Below, piece by piece: positions 5,390 through 5,628 of a stretch of 5,628 nucleotides of DNA. A model generated the notes under the pieces. That model saw only the letters and a program-made list of their open reading frames with translations. It was not told where the DNA came from and made no database searches. The stretch is from NCBI GenBank assembly GCA_013414745.1, contig CP058707.1, positions 3,721,315 to 3,726,942 of the forward strand. The letters run 5' to 3'. A program made the position numbers and the translations under genes. Within the stretch, counting starts at the first letter, position 1. Every line of letters begins with the position of its first letter. The DNA comes from Bacteroidota bacterium (lineage in GTDB: Bacteria; Bacteroidota; Bacteroidia; Chitinophagales; Chitinophagaceae).

Positions 5390-5626
5390 TTACTTTCGTT
5401 GTTTACTAGTGAATAAAAGTACAATCAAAAACAGCCCTACAATGATGTCTACGATGTTCCAAAGTTGTCTTCCTAATGCAACTTTAATGAAAGGTTGAAA
5501 CAGTAATGCAAGTCCGACAAACACTATTGTCAACTCTATTTGTTTGTTTTCATATGCTTGGTAAGCCAAAACACTAAATCCAATCAATGCTGCAATCCGT
5601 ACAATTTGAAAATAACCAAAAGGCAT
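5390..5626 (-). CDS. Small membrane protein, probable DUF6804 family
   Basis: This is an intact 78-residue protein of unknown function. Hydrophobic stretches at about residues 5-23 (YFQIVRIAALIGFSVLAYQ), 32-46 (LTIVFVGLALLFQPF) and 56-72 (WNIVDIIVGLFLIVLLF) predict three transmembrane helices with short loops and a Lys/Arg-rich C-terminus. The segment LFQPFIKVALGR followed by WNIVDIIVG resembles small Bacteroidota proteins that I associate with DUF6804; that assignment is from memory and unverified. The start is the ATG at 5626, two bases from the window edge, and MPFGY is a normal beginning for such proteins, so the gene appears complete. Its promoter lies outside the window. It is followed on its own strand by a 137-bp non-coding stretch and element 6, consistent with a one-gene cassette. 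Confidence 0.8.
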   Translation of the reverse strand: MPFGYFQIVRIAALIGFSVLAYQAYENKQIELTIVFVGLALLFQPFIKVALGRQLWNIVDIIVGLFLIVLLFTSKQRK

Positions 5627-5628
5627 AT

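Noticed and set aside
4963..5498. Plus- and minus-strand frames through element 6 and the following non-coding stretch (4963-5280, 5123-5386, 5142-5498)
   Set aside because: They cross the inverted-repeat element, overlap one another on both strands, and show no domain or consistent start.

Overview
The window looks like Bacteroidota DNA. The evidence is AT-rich genes without clear Shine-Dalgarno sites, an IS30-family element, a small membrane protein that I recognise tentatively as DUF6804, and TAnnTTTG-like motifs near starts. I cannot name a genus. Almost everything belongs to one architecture: short units on the minus strand, separated by six imperfect inverted-repeat elements of about 128-199 bp (432-564, 1162-1291, 1822-1949, 2480-2609, 3139-3270, 5054-5252).

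Layout in window order: the start of a vapC-like PIN toxin gene (runs off the left edge) and its antitoxin gene, 1-383; element 1; a broken gene for a small exported protein, 572-1141; element 2; three tandem, nearly identical 530-bp segments alternating with elements 3, 4 and 5 (period about 659 bp), which carry a decayed reading frame and invariant GC-rich inverted repeats; a complete IS30-family element on the plus strand, 3339-4465, with a frameshifted transposase; a broken minus-strand gene, 4466-5000, whose 3' end the IS appears to have split off; element 6; and an intact DUF6804-like membrane protein gene, 5390-5626.

The main observation is that the spacer elements behave like integron attC sites. 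Each has an outer AAC...GTT core and inner arms that pair within the element. The outer core boxes mismatch within elements 1, 2, 5 and 6, but pair perfectly across the unit lying between two neighbouring elements (10 of 10 bp for the 558-1168 and 3261-5063 units). That is the pattern left when circular cassettes insert at the G/TT of a core site. Read on the minus strand, genes start shortly after a core box and at least one ends just before the next element, as in integron cassettes. I infer a cassette array, chromosomal-integron-like or without a nearby integrase. No integrase is visible in the window, and the elements are at or above the usual attC length.

Three genes (572-1141, the transposase, 4466-5000) are each interrupted by single-base indels, nearly all in homopolymer runs, and each is restored by one-base corrections. 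This may be genuine decay or uncorrected sequencing error, and it affects how the broken genes should be read.
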